The position numbers were made by a program, and so were the translations under genes. A stretch of DNA of 64,000 nt, taken from positions 46,817,530 to 46,881,529 of the forward strand of contig NC_135721.1 in NCBI RefSeq assembly GCF_964656455.1, written 5' to 3'. This stretch comes from Halichoerus grypus. Taxonomy: Eukaryota; Chordata; Mammalia; Carnivora; Phocidae. Of the stretch, positions 25,101-39,015 are shown one piece after another. The stretch's first letter is position 1. Each line of letters begins with the position of its first letter. The notes under the pieces were generated by a model. That model saw nothing but the letters and a program-made list of their open reading frames with translations, did not search any database and was not told the DNA's origin.

Positions 25101-28100
25101 TTCCCATCAATAATAGCATTTACTTTATAGAATTGTGAAATTCTGTAATTGTGTGAAATAGACCTTATAAAACAGATTTAAGTGTGCCTAGCATATAGTA
25201 AGTGTACATCCAGTTTTTTTTCATTTTGAACTTACTACCACTATTTTTCTTTTTTGTTTTAAATTTTCCTTCACTTTTTGATGCTTTTTTTCTCTACTGT
25301 TCCCTTCCCTTTTCTCATTGCATCTTTTAAGAGAATATTTTATTAGGTAAGTAGATCTATACATTTATTAGATCATCCACTGGTTTCAGAAAGAAGGGAA
25401 ACGGACAAAGATCTGTATATATATTTTAAATACATGGAGAAAAATTAAAACACTGTACATGTATAATGCTATGTGTTGTGTAGAATTTCAGTTATTAATT
25501 CCACTATCTTGACTCTTTCTTGTTGTATTCAAAAAATGTCCTGTTAGAATCCAGAGTGGTTGATCTTTCAACAGATGAAGAGGGTGAAACACCTCATTCC
25601 TCAGAAAGTAAGGATGATCAGGGTTCATCATCCAACAGCTCTAGCTCTTTGGAAGAAGAATTTTCATCAATAGGTTAGTAAACTCTGTAATTTTGATTAA
25701 CTTTATTTCTAATATCAGTATTTTCTATACCAGTGATTCTTATTATTGATAACACAGCTATAGTGAAGTATGGAGCAAGTAAGTCATTACCAATGATTGT
25801 CAAAGTGCCAAAATTAACTGCTGTTTTCCATTACATGACATGTGCAAGGTCAGACAGCTTGTAAGAGGCAGAGCTAGGATTCAGACCCAGGCAGTCTGCT
25901 CCAGAACCTGTGTTCTTAACCACTGTGCTATACTGGGTGATTCATGCCAATATCTGACGGATGGTAAGAATTTGTTACTGAGGATGATTCTGGTATAGGA
26001 TATAGCAAATGTAAAACTCTAGGGAAGTTAACATAGCATATGCAGAGAACTAAAAATAGTTGTTGAAATGAAAATATTTGGTTGGAGTTTAAGAAGGAGG
26101 AACAACAAAAACAGACAAATTGGAGTCAGACAGTATAGAGTTTGGGAGAATTTTATGCAAATACATGGCATGACCATTTTTGTGTTTTAGATAATCCAGT
26201 TCAGTGGTTGGCAAATTACCACTTGTGAGTCAAATGTGACCCATCACATGCTTTTGCAAATAAATCTTTATTAAAACACAGCCATTCTCATTCAATTATA
26301 TATCGTCTGTGGCTGCTTTTGCATTACGGTGACAGAGTTTAGAGGTTGTGACAGCTAATTTGTGAAAGCTGAAAGTATTTCTCTGGCCTGTTACTCAAGC
26401 TCAGGGGTTTGTAACTTGTTTTGTGCTTTGGACTCTTGTCAGTCTCATGAAGTCTGAGACCCCTTCTGAGAAAATAAAAATATGTAGCTTTATAATATTA
26501 ACTTGAAATGTAATTGTTTAAATACATTTTTAAAGACTGGAAATAGGACACCTAGGTGGCTCAGTCAGTCATGCGTCTGCCTTCGGTCCTGGGATCAAGT
26601 CCCGCATCAGGCTCCCTGCTCAGCGGGGAGTCTGCTTCTCCCTCTACTCTTCCCCCCCTTCCCATGATATCTCTCTCTCTCAGATAAAATCTTAAAAAAA
26701 AAAAAAAAGATTTGTAATATAGTGAAAGTGCTTTATTAACTTATTAAATAACAAGAACCAGTAGCTCTTGTAATTTTTTTCTTATACAAGTTCACGAGGT
26801 ACAGAAATACTTAATGATGAAACCAGTATTAAGAATTGAAGCCTGGTAGATGAGTGATTGTCTTGTCTAGACTGGAGATACAGTGCTGTCCAATAGAACT
26901 TTCTGCGACGATATAAAAGTTGTATATCTTCATTGTCCAGTATATTAGCCCCTAGCCACATGTGGCTGTAGAGCTCTTGAAATGTAGCTGGCTAGTGCAG
27001 CTAAGGAACTGGAATTTTAATTTGGCTGAATTTAAATGGTCACATATGGCTAGCGGTCACTGTATTGTACAGTGCTGCTTTAGAAAACGGTGGATTAGAC
27101 AGTATAAGCCAGTAGTTGTAAAGTGTTGGCAGCATTGCACATCTAAGGAGAGAAGACATTGTTTGCCAGTGCGTGGGATAGTTTTTAATTATTGTCATGA
27201 CAGAGGTGTTGCTGGCATGTAGTGCCCTGGAGGCAAGAAATGATACATGTCTCAGAGAACAGGGCAGTTCAACACAGTGAAGAATTGTCCCTCCCCAGAG
27301 CTCATTTCAGAAACACTGAAAGTTGAAAATTTGTCCTGTTTTTCTTTTTTCTGGAGAAGAAAAGATGAAGGAATGTGAGAAGTTTGGGGATTGGTTTGTG
27401 GATGAAGGAGTGCATTTGTTTTTTGTTCAAACAGTGGAACTGTTAGAATGATCCAGTAGTGGAATATCTGCCTTGAGATGTTGCAGATACAGCATGTTAC
27501 ACATGGGGCATGATGTTAACCTGTACTCCTTAGATAAGATGATGTATGTGAAAATTATTTAGCTTATAAATCTGCATGTTTATATTATAAAGCAATATGC
27601 TAACGTTATTAATTCATTCCATGTTTGGCCAGTATCTGCTGTGAGCTAAATGGGTATAGACAGGACAGGATAATAACTCTTCTCTTGAACTCTTTTTTCT
27701 TTATTGTTAGCTTTATGTAGCACTAGTACTTTACTAGTCAGTCTGGTGCCTGTGATCAAGTCATTTGCAGTTGAATCACTTACACTTCCTACACTTCCAG
27801 TATTTCTGCTTTTGTATTCATACACTTGAGTATATGAACCTAAGTGTATCATCTTAGTCCTGATTTTACATTAAAATTTCCTAGAGGTCTATAAAAACAT
27901 AGTGCTGCTCAGCTCCACCTCAGATCAACTGAATCTGAATCTCTGGGATGGGGGGCTTAGGTACCAGTAGATTATCAAGCTTCCCAGGTGACTGTAATGT
28001 GCAACAAGCATCAAGATATGTTAGTGTTGGGGCGCCTGGGTGGCTCAGTTGTTAAGCGTCTGCCTTCAGCTCAGGTCATGATCCCAGGGTCCTGGGATCG

Positions 28101-31100
28101 AGCCCCACATCGGGCTCCCTGCTCAGCGGGAAGCCTGCTTCTCCCTTTCCCACTCCCCCTGCTTGTGTTTCCTCTCGCTGTGTCTCTCTCTGTCAAATAA
28201 ATAAATAAAATCTTAAAAAAAAAAAAAAATGCTAGTGTAACCTGTGAAGGTTTTGAGTCTTAATTCTGCCTTAGGTTATATTTAGCTGTCCCTCCCAGCT
28301 TTAAGGACATGTCTTTTTATCTTCGTTCATATCACATTAAGATCATTAAACCAAGCAAGACGAACCACAGAGCCCTTAGCAGATCCTTACAATGCTTCAT
28401 AATCAACATTTTTTTTTTTTTGGAGTAATTATTCAACCAGTTAAGAATCCTGTGCAATATGTGATTTTCCCCCACAAATTTTAACATTATCTACAAGGAA
28501 AACATGCAACTGTTAAATTCTTTGGGAGGATGAAGAAACATCTGACCTGCATCATTTCCCTGATGCTAACCTATATATTAGTACTGGTCTATAAAAAGTA
28601 AGTCACTTGATTTGATATTCCTTATTTATTTATTTTTTTTTAAGATTTTATTTATTTATTTGAGAGCGCACACTGGTGTGGGGAGAGGGAAAAGGAGAGA
28701 ATCTCAAGCAGACTCTGTGCTGAGCACAGAGCCCAGTGCAGGCTCAATATCATGACCCTGAGATCACAACCTGAGCTGAAACCAAGAGTTGGCCATTTAG
28801 CCTATTGAGCCATCCAGACACCCCTGATATTCCTTGTTCTTCGTGAGCATATGTTGGTTTTTAGTGATCACCTGTTACTGTTTCATAATTCAAGCACTTG
28901 TTTTCCTTAGCACCAATGTCAAGCATATTGGTCCATAATTTCTATATTTCTTTTTTTGTTGTTTCAAGAGTTGGAACATTTCCACATCTCCAGGCATAGG
29001 ACATCTTTTTATTTCTCAAAGAATTTGGAACAGTTTATGGTTAAGTTTAGAACCTTTTACTTGAGCCTTGGTAACTTAACATCCCTAATTAACATTTTGA
29101 AGTGCTTGAAATAGTGAAAATTTCTTTTACCATTTTGTTTACCTTGGTATTTTGCTTAAGAAACTATTTTTTTTCCAGAAAGTAAAGATCAATTTCAGCT
29201 TAGATCATGCATGAAGAAACTTGTTTTGAATTGGAAGAGTACCCATTAATATGGTTTATACTCTATAAAGAAAAATTAAAACAAGGCTGTACTAAAAGAT
29301 GTCACTTAAATATTTTTCACCTAGTTAATGAACCTGATTATTTTCTTTACGTTTTTTAACTTCTTATATTTATTCATGTGGAAATCACCACAGGACCTTG
29401 AAGGCTGACTTAGCTGTGTGCTGGTTTTAGTCTCTCTCACTCCCTATATGCCTGGATGCCCTAAGGGGAGGGGCATCCTCTCCCTCTTTGTGAGTCAGAC
29501 TTGCCTATCCCCCATCATTCTAACCTCTACAGTTCTGACTGACTAAGCAGCTCCATGCTCAGCAGTCTCGACATCCTAAACCTCACAATCTCAGAGCTTC
29601 TAGAAATGAGAAAGAGTCCTCAACTAAAAGCCAGCAACAACAGCTGATGAATAAGAGAGCTAAAAGATAAATTGAAGTGATATCAGTATATTTTCTGATA
29701 CTTCTAGATTAGGTTCATTTTCTAATTTATATTTAATCTATAAAAGTAATTTTCTTATGTAGATTTTGAGCTGTGCAGTTACATTCGTATCAGAATATGA
29801 AAAAAGTTGGAAAGACACTGCTTTTTTATTTTATTTAAATAATGAGGATATGTATTTCTGTTGGTGTTTGTTTTTCATTGTCTTCCTCTTTGTTTCTTTC
29901 AGTAAATATCCCTGATGCAGCTTTTATTCAGGCAGCCCGCAGAAAACGTGAATTGGCCAGGGCCCAAGATGACTATATCTCTTTGGATGTAAAACATACC
30001 TCTACCATCACTGGGATGAAGAAAAACAGTGATGAAGATTCTGAGAGTGAGCCTGACGACCATGAAAAGAGAATACCATTTACCCCAAAGCCTCAAACCC
30101 TTAAACAAAGAATGGCTGAAGAAACAAGTACTTACTTAATTTATTTACAATATATTAATATTAAGGGATTTTTCACTTGAATATAATATGTTAAAATCTC
30201 CATAAAGACATAATGGAGTGTCTCATACTTTAAAAAGTGTTAGAAGTTGGTTTTTATTTAATACCAATTTGGTCAATGACATCATAGTCTCTGAAAGACA
30301 TGTCTGTTAAAATATTATTATCAAATAATGTGTAATAACATTTACTATTATCTGACCTCCACTTGATCTTTTTTGACAGATTAAAAAAAATTGTACAGTC
30401 TTATTTTTGATATTGAAAATTTTCATTCTCACCTTTATAAAGATTTTTTTTAACATGGAAACATCTACAGGGATTTTAGCTGTCATTAAAATCTCCCCTG
30501 CTCTAATAAAATATTTCCTCTACTGATAATCCTTAGGTCTCAAAGGACTATTTTTACATTTCACATTTATAAACAATATGTTTTACCAAAACTTTTGTTA
30601 CTTCAAATAATAATTTTTCAGAATGAGACTTTTGGTTTCCTTATAACCCAGAAATTATTTTTCAATATTTAGATTTTTTTTTTTTTAAGATTTTATTTAT
30701 TTATTTGACAGAGAGAGACACAGCAAGAGAGGGAACACAAGCAGGAGGAGTGGAAGAGGGAGAAGCAGGCTTCCCACTGAGCAGGGAGCCTGATGCGGGG
30801 CTCGATCCCAGGACTCTGGGATCATGACGCGAGCCAAAGGCAGACGAGCCACCCAGGCGCCCCTCAATATTTAGATTCTAAGGTAGAATTTATACTCTCT
30901 GAGAAGGAATACCAAATGTTTCATTTTTCCAAGTTTTTTTTTTTTCCCATGTGTGAAACTGTAGTGTTTTCAGTGGGACAGTTTGGTGATGAGTACGGAT
31001 TCCCAGATTCAAGACTCGGCTTCAGCACGTTCCTCAGACAAATTATTTAACCTCCTGATAGGAGTTTCCTCCTTATAAAAAAAAAGAGTGATAATAGTGC

Positions 31101-34100
31101 TTTCTTCCTAGAACTATTGTGAAGAATAAGTTAACACGTGTAAAGCTGCTAAGCCAGCAAGTTATAAACCCCCCCAAAAATGTTAGCTGATGCTTTTAGA
31201 ATGGAAAAATATGGACTATTCATGAATTTTTTTTTTTTTTTTTATTCTTAGCACCCAGAAATGAAGAAACAAGTGAAGAAAGTCAGGAAGATGAAAATCA
31301 AGATATTTGGGAACAGCAGCAAATGAGGAAAGCAGTTAAAATCACAGAGGTAGTAATTGTTTATACCATTTGTATTAATTTTCTGTGGCTGCTATAACAA
31401 ATTATCACAAACTTGATGGCTTAAAACAAGACACATTATTCTCTCCCAGGTGTGGAGGCCAGAAGTCCAAAAGCAGGGTGTTAGCAGGGGTGTGTTCCCT
31501 TTGAAAGCCCTAGGGAGAATCTTTTCTTGCCTTCCAAATTCTGGTCACCCAGGTGTTCCTTGCTTTGTGACTGCATAACCCCTCTCTCTGTCTCCTTCTG
31601 TATATGGCCTTCTCTGTGCCTGTAGTCTTATTTTATAAGAATACTTCTCAGTGGGCTTAGGGCCCACCTGAATAATCCAAGATTTCTCATCTTGCGATAT
31701 TTCACTTAATTAAAACCACAAAGACCCTTTTTCCAAATAAGGTCATATTCACAGGTTCTGGGGGTTAGGACATAGACATAACTTTTGTGAGGCCACTGTT
31801 CAACGTACTATACCTTATGTTCTTTTCCTTTTAAACACCTTCCACATTTTACAGGCCACCTGAGGGGACCATATTTTGTCTTTAATTTTATAGTAACTGT
31901 GACATAGGTGTGTAAATGTAAAGTTTAAACAAATAAATAGATTTAAAACAAAACTAATTAAAAAATACTGTTCTTGAGGTCAAAAGTCCTAGATTTGGGT
32001 TCTGGCCGTACCACTAAAATATATGCTTCATGAGGTCAAGAATTACTAACTATTCAGTGTTTATCCCTCCGTGTCTAATACTGTGAGTGCTCAATAAATA
32101 CTTGTGCAACTTTGAGCAAATTATTTAATCTTTTTTTTTTTTTTAAAGATTTATTTATTTATTTTAGAGCACACACACGCCTGAGCAGGGGCTGGGGATG
32201 GTTGGAAAGGGAGAGGGAGAGAATCTCAAGCTGACTCCAGGCTGAGCATGGAGGCTGATAAAGGGCTTGATCTCCCAACCTTGAGGTGAAACCAGGAGTC
32301 AGACATTCATCTGACTGTTCCACCCAGGCACCCGAAATTATTTCATTTTCTAAATCTGTTCTCTCATCAGTAAAATGGGAAGATAATGTTAACTACATGA
32401 GTAGCTGGCTATAGGCTCAAAATCATAATTTAAATCAAAGCACTTATAAATTATATAATATTCAAATATAAAGGTCTTATTTTTTTAATCTGTTTAACAA
32501 GAATGCTTTGAAAGATTATATGCTCTTTTAGGTAAGAAAAGTATTGTTAAGATCTCTACGTCATTAAAACTAAAAAGCTAAGTAAAGATAAGCCTTTGGT
32601 TTTAACAACATTTAGAAATCTCTGACCAGAGAAATGGTTTAGAGGGCTATTTTTATGATGTAAAAATAATAGATGTAGGACCCCCCCTCCTCTTTTTAGT
32701 AAAGTCAGTATAGCTAAACAGCATGAAAAAAATAACTTTGAGAAAAAACATGTCATAGTTCTTACTCTGACTGCTCAAGTTTGCATAATTCCTTTTTAAG
32801 TATTTGTTTAATTGCAGTCATAGTATATATTAGAAGTTCCCAGACTTCCCATTCATGGAGCCCTCAGTGTCAGTAACTTTATCCTGGTTCCCCCAGGCCA
32901 AAAGAAGTACCAAACAGTTCTATTTATGAAGTATTTAGGGTCAAAGAATTTAATAATGTTTATGTCCTAATAACTTAGTAGCTTTTGGAAAACACATAGA
33001 TAAATTAAGAAAAAAATCTATTTCATTTTTAAATAACCACAATTACTTATTAATGGGATGCACCTCTTGGGCACTGCATGATATCTCAGACCTTGGAATC
33101 AGATTATTCACTGTCATTCTCACCTCCTTTCCAAATTGATTTTCAGTCACTACTTTTTTTTCGTTATGTCCACCAAGAACCCACCTTCAATAATAAGACT
33201 TTATCAGAGGATGTAGCACAATCTAATGTTGCAACTGTGAACTAATAAAAACTAGTAGTCCAATAAATGAATATGTATTCCCCTAAAATATTTAAAATAT
33301 CTATATTTAAAATGTATATTTAAAATATTTTATAGCACTCCTTTGAGTTCACCAGGATGCCTTGGCACGTAGTTTGGGAACTACAGTATGCATGCAGTTT
33401 CAAATTCTGGGTTTTTTTGCTTGACCTGTTATAAATATTTTCCCCTATTTCTATAGATATCATAATAACTAATTTTTTAAATTGCATAATATTTATTAGA
33501 GTCAGTGAATTATAATTTTTTAGCCATTCTTCCTTTTGGCAAACATTTTAAGTTATTAACAATCTGAATCTTTTTTTCTATTTTTTTTTTTTTTAAGATT
33601 TTATTTATTTATTTGACAGAGAGACAGCGAGAGAGGGAACACAAGCAGGGGGAGTGGGAGAGGGAGAAGTAGGCTTCCCTCCGAGCAGGGAGCCCGATGC
33701 GGGGCTCGATCCCAGGACCCTGGGATCATGACCGGAGCTGAAGGCAGACGCTTAACGACTGAGCCACCCAGGCACCCCTTTTTTTCTATTATTAATAAGA
33801 AATAGGGGCGCCTGGGTGGCTCAGTTGGTTAAGCGACTGCCTTCGGCTCGCGTCATGATCCTGAAGTCCCGGGATCTAGTCCCGCGTCGGGCTCCCTGCT
33901 CAGCGGGGAGTCTGCTTCTCCCTCTGACCCTCCCCCCCCCTCATGTGCTCTCTCTCTCTCATTCTGTCTCTCAAATAAATAAATAAAATCTTTAAAAAAA
34001 AAAAAAAAGAAAAAAAGAAATAGAAGGGGCACCTGGCTGGCACAGTCAGTAGAGCATATGACTCTTGATCTCAAGGTTGTGAGTTTGAGCCCCACGTTGG

Positions 34101-37100
34101 TTGTGGAGATTACTTAAAACTTTAAAAGAAATAATAAGAATTGGTAAATATTTGCTTGCCTTTTTTTCTTTTCTTTCTTTTGTTCAGATGTATGTTATCT
34201 TAGGATAGTGGCCAAGTGTGGTGTTAACCAATAAAGGACATTTTTATGGCATTTACTACACTTTTCCCTATTGCTTTCTAAAGAAAATTTAGAACAATCT
34301 GTAATGCCATTGATATTATGGGAATGTTTCATTACAGTCTTGCCAGCTTAGACGCAAGATTAGTTGCACCAGAAAATGGAATCTCAAGCTATTTGATTTG
34401 CATTTTTTATTATTAACTGTGAGTATATTTACAGGGTCCTTTATTGAAGATCTACCACATGCTACTGTGTTAGTTTCCTGTGACTATTGTAACAAATAAC
34501 CACAAACGTTGTGGCTTAAAACAACAGAAATTTAGGGGCACCTGGGTGGCTCAGTCGTTAAGCATCTGCCTTCAGCTCAGGTCATGATCCCAGAGTCCTG
34601 GGATCAAGCCCCGCATCGGGCTCCTTGCTCAATGGGAAGCCTGCTTCTCCCTCTTCCACTCCCCCTGCTTGTGTTCCCGCTCTTGCTGTCTCTCTCTCTC
34701 TCTCTCTCTCAAATAAAATCTTAAAAAAAAAAATTTATTTTCTCACATTTCTGGAGGTCAGAAGTCGAAAATCCAGGTGTTAGTAAGTCTGCATTCCTTC
34801 CAAAAGCTCTAGAGGATAATCTGTTCCTTGACTCTTCCAGCTTGTGGTAGCTGTTGGGATGTAGCCACCTCTCTCTCTGCTCCATATTCGCATCACCTTT
34901 TTTGCGCCCCAAAACTCCCTCTACCTCTCTTATGAGGATATATGTATTGCATTTAGGACTCATCTGGATAATCCAGGATAAGCTTCTTCTCTCCAAATCC
35001 TTAATCACATCTTTGGCCACGTAAAGTAATATTCACAGGTTTGGGAGATTAGGACATGGACTTACTTTTTGGGGTCGCCATTCAGCCCCTACACCACTTA
35101 ATAATGATAGACACTAGAATGTACAGTCTTTATATGGGAGAGACAGCTAAACAAAGTAATTGTAGTGAAATCTTACAGATTCTTTGACAGAACCTATACC
35201 GGGTCCTGAGATAGCACATAGGAGCAAGGGAGTGGTCAGTTTTGTAGGTGATAGGGAGATTTGGAAAAGCCTCTACAAAAGTCGATCATATTTGGATGGG
35301 TCTTTGAAAGATGTTTATAATGTAAGGGATTTGAGACAATATATCAGGATGTAAAGACATAAGATGTGAAATAATCTGACTAATTTGAGGATTTGCAGGA
35401 GTGATTAGAGCCGGATGAGAGGATTGGTTAAGAATTAGCATGAGAAATGATGCCTTGTGGTAAACACAAGGACAGTTAAGCCAGTGATTTGGCTTAATAT
35501 CTGGTCCACTTCTTTGCATATCCTTGTCTAAAACACGCTCTTAGAACTCTTTCAACATGCTAAGTATGATGGTGATAAGCTATGATTAGTCAGAGGATAG
35601 TAATACGAAATGTTGTAAGGTGTACTAACTAGAACATGGTCCTCGACTAGTAATAGATAACCCAAATAACAACAGTAGCTTAAACAGAACTAAAAGCTTT
35701 ATCCCGAAACCCTCCAAAAGACTTCCATTTACTTTTCTTTGACTAGAGGAGTTAGGTGGATACTCCTATCATGGAAAACATAATCTTCTGAGAGTACATT
35801 AGGTCATAAACAAAACTAGCTTTAAAAACACTGAGAAGCAAGCTTTTGTGAAAAGTAAGATTTTGTAATTTGCCTCTTGCATGCAAAAGTTATATATATT
35901 TTTTATTTTGTTGTTTATTTTTTTATTTTTGAGAGAGTGTGAGCAGGAGGTGGGGGGTAGTGTGGGGCAGTAGGGCAGAGGGAGAGAATCGTAAGCAGAC
36001 ACTGCCCTGAGCCCAGCGGCCCAACGCAGGGCTCAGTCCTCATGACCTGTGCTGAAATCAAGAGTCGGACGCTTAACTGACTGAGCCACCCAGGTGCCCC
36101 TAAAGTTCTGTATCTTAAAACTAAGAATTATAAAAACATTTTATTGTAACTATAAAAAACGTCAAAGGCACGGAATTTTGAGCTGGTGAGACATTGGAAT
36201 ACCCAGTCTGCTTTCATGTTATTCATCTTTATAAGATTAATGAGTCTTTTAAAACAATACAAATTTTCATATTTTTAGGGACCAGGCCTAGATCTTTCCT
36301 ACAGCAGTGAACCTCAAACAGTAAAGAAGTTTGATACTTCGATTTCATTACCACCAGTAAATTTAGAAATTATAAAGAAGCAATTAAATACTAGGTAAGT
36401 AAATACTGATTTTAAAATACATTTGTCCTAGACATTTAATAGTGAAAAAAAGCACTGTGTTCTTCTTAATTAAGTATAAATATTAGTATTAAACAGATTT
36501 GTAGGAAAAAAAATAGCACCACCTTTGTTACCACACTAGCACAACTGATTTTCTTTTCTGTATGTGTCTTTTTAGTCTTTATAATAGATACATGCTACAT
36601 GGTTAAAATCAATAAATATCAAATTCTGCCTTTTTTCTTAGTATTTTTATAAGCCTTCATCTGCATTGTTAAATAGCCTTTAATTTTTAAAAAATAGTAA
36701 GTTGGGAGTGATGTCAGGAAGATGACATAGTAGGAAGCCCCAGACTTCATTTCCCCTTAGAGATACCAACTTAATATACAGTCTAAAAAGCCTTTTTGAG
36801 AATTCCAGAAACCAGTTAGCTCAAAGCCAAGAATAGCCACACTGAAATGGGTAAGAATCCATTTCATTTCTTTTTTTTCAATTTAAATTCAATTAACATA
36901 TAATGTATTAATCTCAGAGGTAGAGGTCAGTGATTCATCAGTCTTATATAATACCTAGTGCTCATTACATCACATGCCCTCCTTAATGTCTGTCACAAAA
37001 GCCATTTCATTTCATCTGCATCAACCACTCTTGAAAGCCTGCACTGCTTGTGAGAGAGAAAAAGCCCAACTCACAGCTTCTCCACTGAGAGGGAAAAAGG

Positions 37101-38974
37101 AAGAGTGGAACAGACCTCCAACGTTTTGGCTTTTGGAGGGACTGCCTGTTTGGCTTTTGGCTTTTTGAGGGACTGCCTGTTTGGCTTTTGGCTTTTTGAG
37201 GGACTGTTTCTACCTCGTCTGTCTCAGAGCTGTAATGGGGAACTGTCATACCTTGGTTTACTGGGGACCACAAAAAGCTCAGTTGTTGCAGAGCCAGAAA
37301 GCCTGCCATACTGCAGACAAACAGCAGAGGGAGCAAGAGACTATGAATGCCTTAAAAAAGAAACACCCTCTCTAATAGGGAAATTTCATATAGAAGCCCA
37401 AAGAAGATACATCCCCCATGAAAGATTTGAGGAGACCTCCCCTTGCCCCCCAGGTCTCTAGACAGGCTGGCTGGTGATGTTCCTTCCCCGTATGAAACTA
37501 TTTCCCTTAAGTGCATTTTCAAATGCATAAGACAACAACAAAAAATAACAGGAGACATAAACAGGAAAACCTGGCCCAACCAAAGGAGCAAAATAAATCT
37601 CCAGAACTAACCTTAAAGAAACATATCTATGAATTACTTGAAAAACAATTCAGAATAATCTGATAGAAGCTGAAAGTGCTACAAGAGAACACACACAACT
37701 AAACAAAATCAGGGAAACAATACATGAACAAAGTGAAAATATCAACAAAGAGAAACTATAAAAAAGAACCAGAGATTCTGGAGCTCAGCAATACAGTAAG
37801 TGAACAGAAAACTTCACTAGAGGAGATCAGCAACCTATTTGATATCAAGCAGAAGAAAGAAGCAGTGACCTCAAAGACTGGTCATTTGAAATTATCAAGT
37901 CAGAGGAACAAAAAGGAAAAAATGAAGAAAAGTGAAGAAAGCCTAAGGGACTTACAGGATACATCAAGCAGAACAACGTATACATTAATGGAAATCCAAG
38001 TCGGAGAAGAGAGTGGGGCAGGGAGCTTAATCTGAAGATATCATGGCCAAAAATTTACCAATCTGAGGAAGGAAGTGGACATCCACTTTCAAGCATAAAA
38101 GATTACAAGAAGATTGAACCCAGAGAAGCTCACACTGAGACACATGAACTTCCAAAAGGCAGAAAGAGAATTTTGAAAGCAACGAGACAAAGCACCTCAT
38201 CAGATACTAGGGAGCCTCGTAAGATTATTAGATTTCTCAACAGAAACATTATAGACCAGAAGGAGTAGGATGGTATATACAAAGTGCTGAAAGAAACTCC
38301 CAGCCAAGACTTATAACCAATAAAATTGTCTTTCAAAAAATGAAGGAGAAATAAAGACCTCAGATAAATAAAAGCTGAGGGTGTTCATTACCATTAACCT
38401 GCCTTACAAAAATTGCTATTAAAAGTCCCTCAAGGGGCACCTGGGTGGCTCAATTGGTTAAGCGACTGCCTTCGGCTCAGGTCATCATCCTGGAGTCCCG
38501 GGATCGAGTCCCGCATCGGGCTCCCTGCTCAGTAGGGAGTCTGCTTCTCCCTCTGACCCTCCCCGCTCTCATGTTCTCTCTACCTCATTCTCTCTCTCAA
38601 ATAAATAAATAAAATCTTTAAAAAAAAAAAAAGTCCTTCAAGTTGAAAGGAAGCCAGCCGATAACATGAAGCATATGAAAACAAAATATAAAGCTGTCTG
38701 GTAAACATACATATGTAGACAAATAGATACTCATGTACTACTGTAAGGGTGATGTGAAAATCACTTTTAGTTCAGGTATAGAATTTAAAAAATAAACACA
38801 TACAAAAAACTGTAACACTGTTACTGAATACAAAATTTTTAAATGTAATTTGTGACATCAATAAAAAAATGGAGGACATATGAAGGAATAAGTACAGTTT
38901 TTTGTATGTGATTGAAGTTGTTACCAGCTCAGAATAGATTAGAACTGTAAGATGTTTTTTGTAATCCCTATGCT

Positions 38975-39015
<41 letters not shown>

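Noticed and set aside
33580..34130. Evenly spaced repeats considered as a CRISPR-like array
   Set aside because: The repeats are dispersed SINEs in mixed orientation in a mammalian genome; no direct-repeat/spacer pattern exists.
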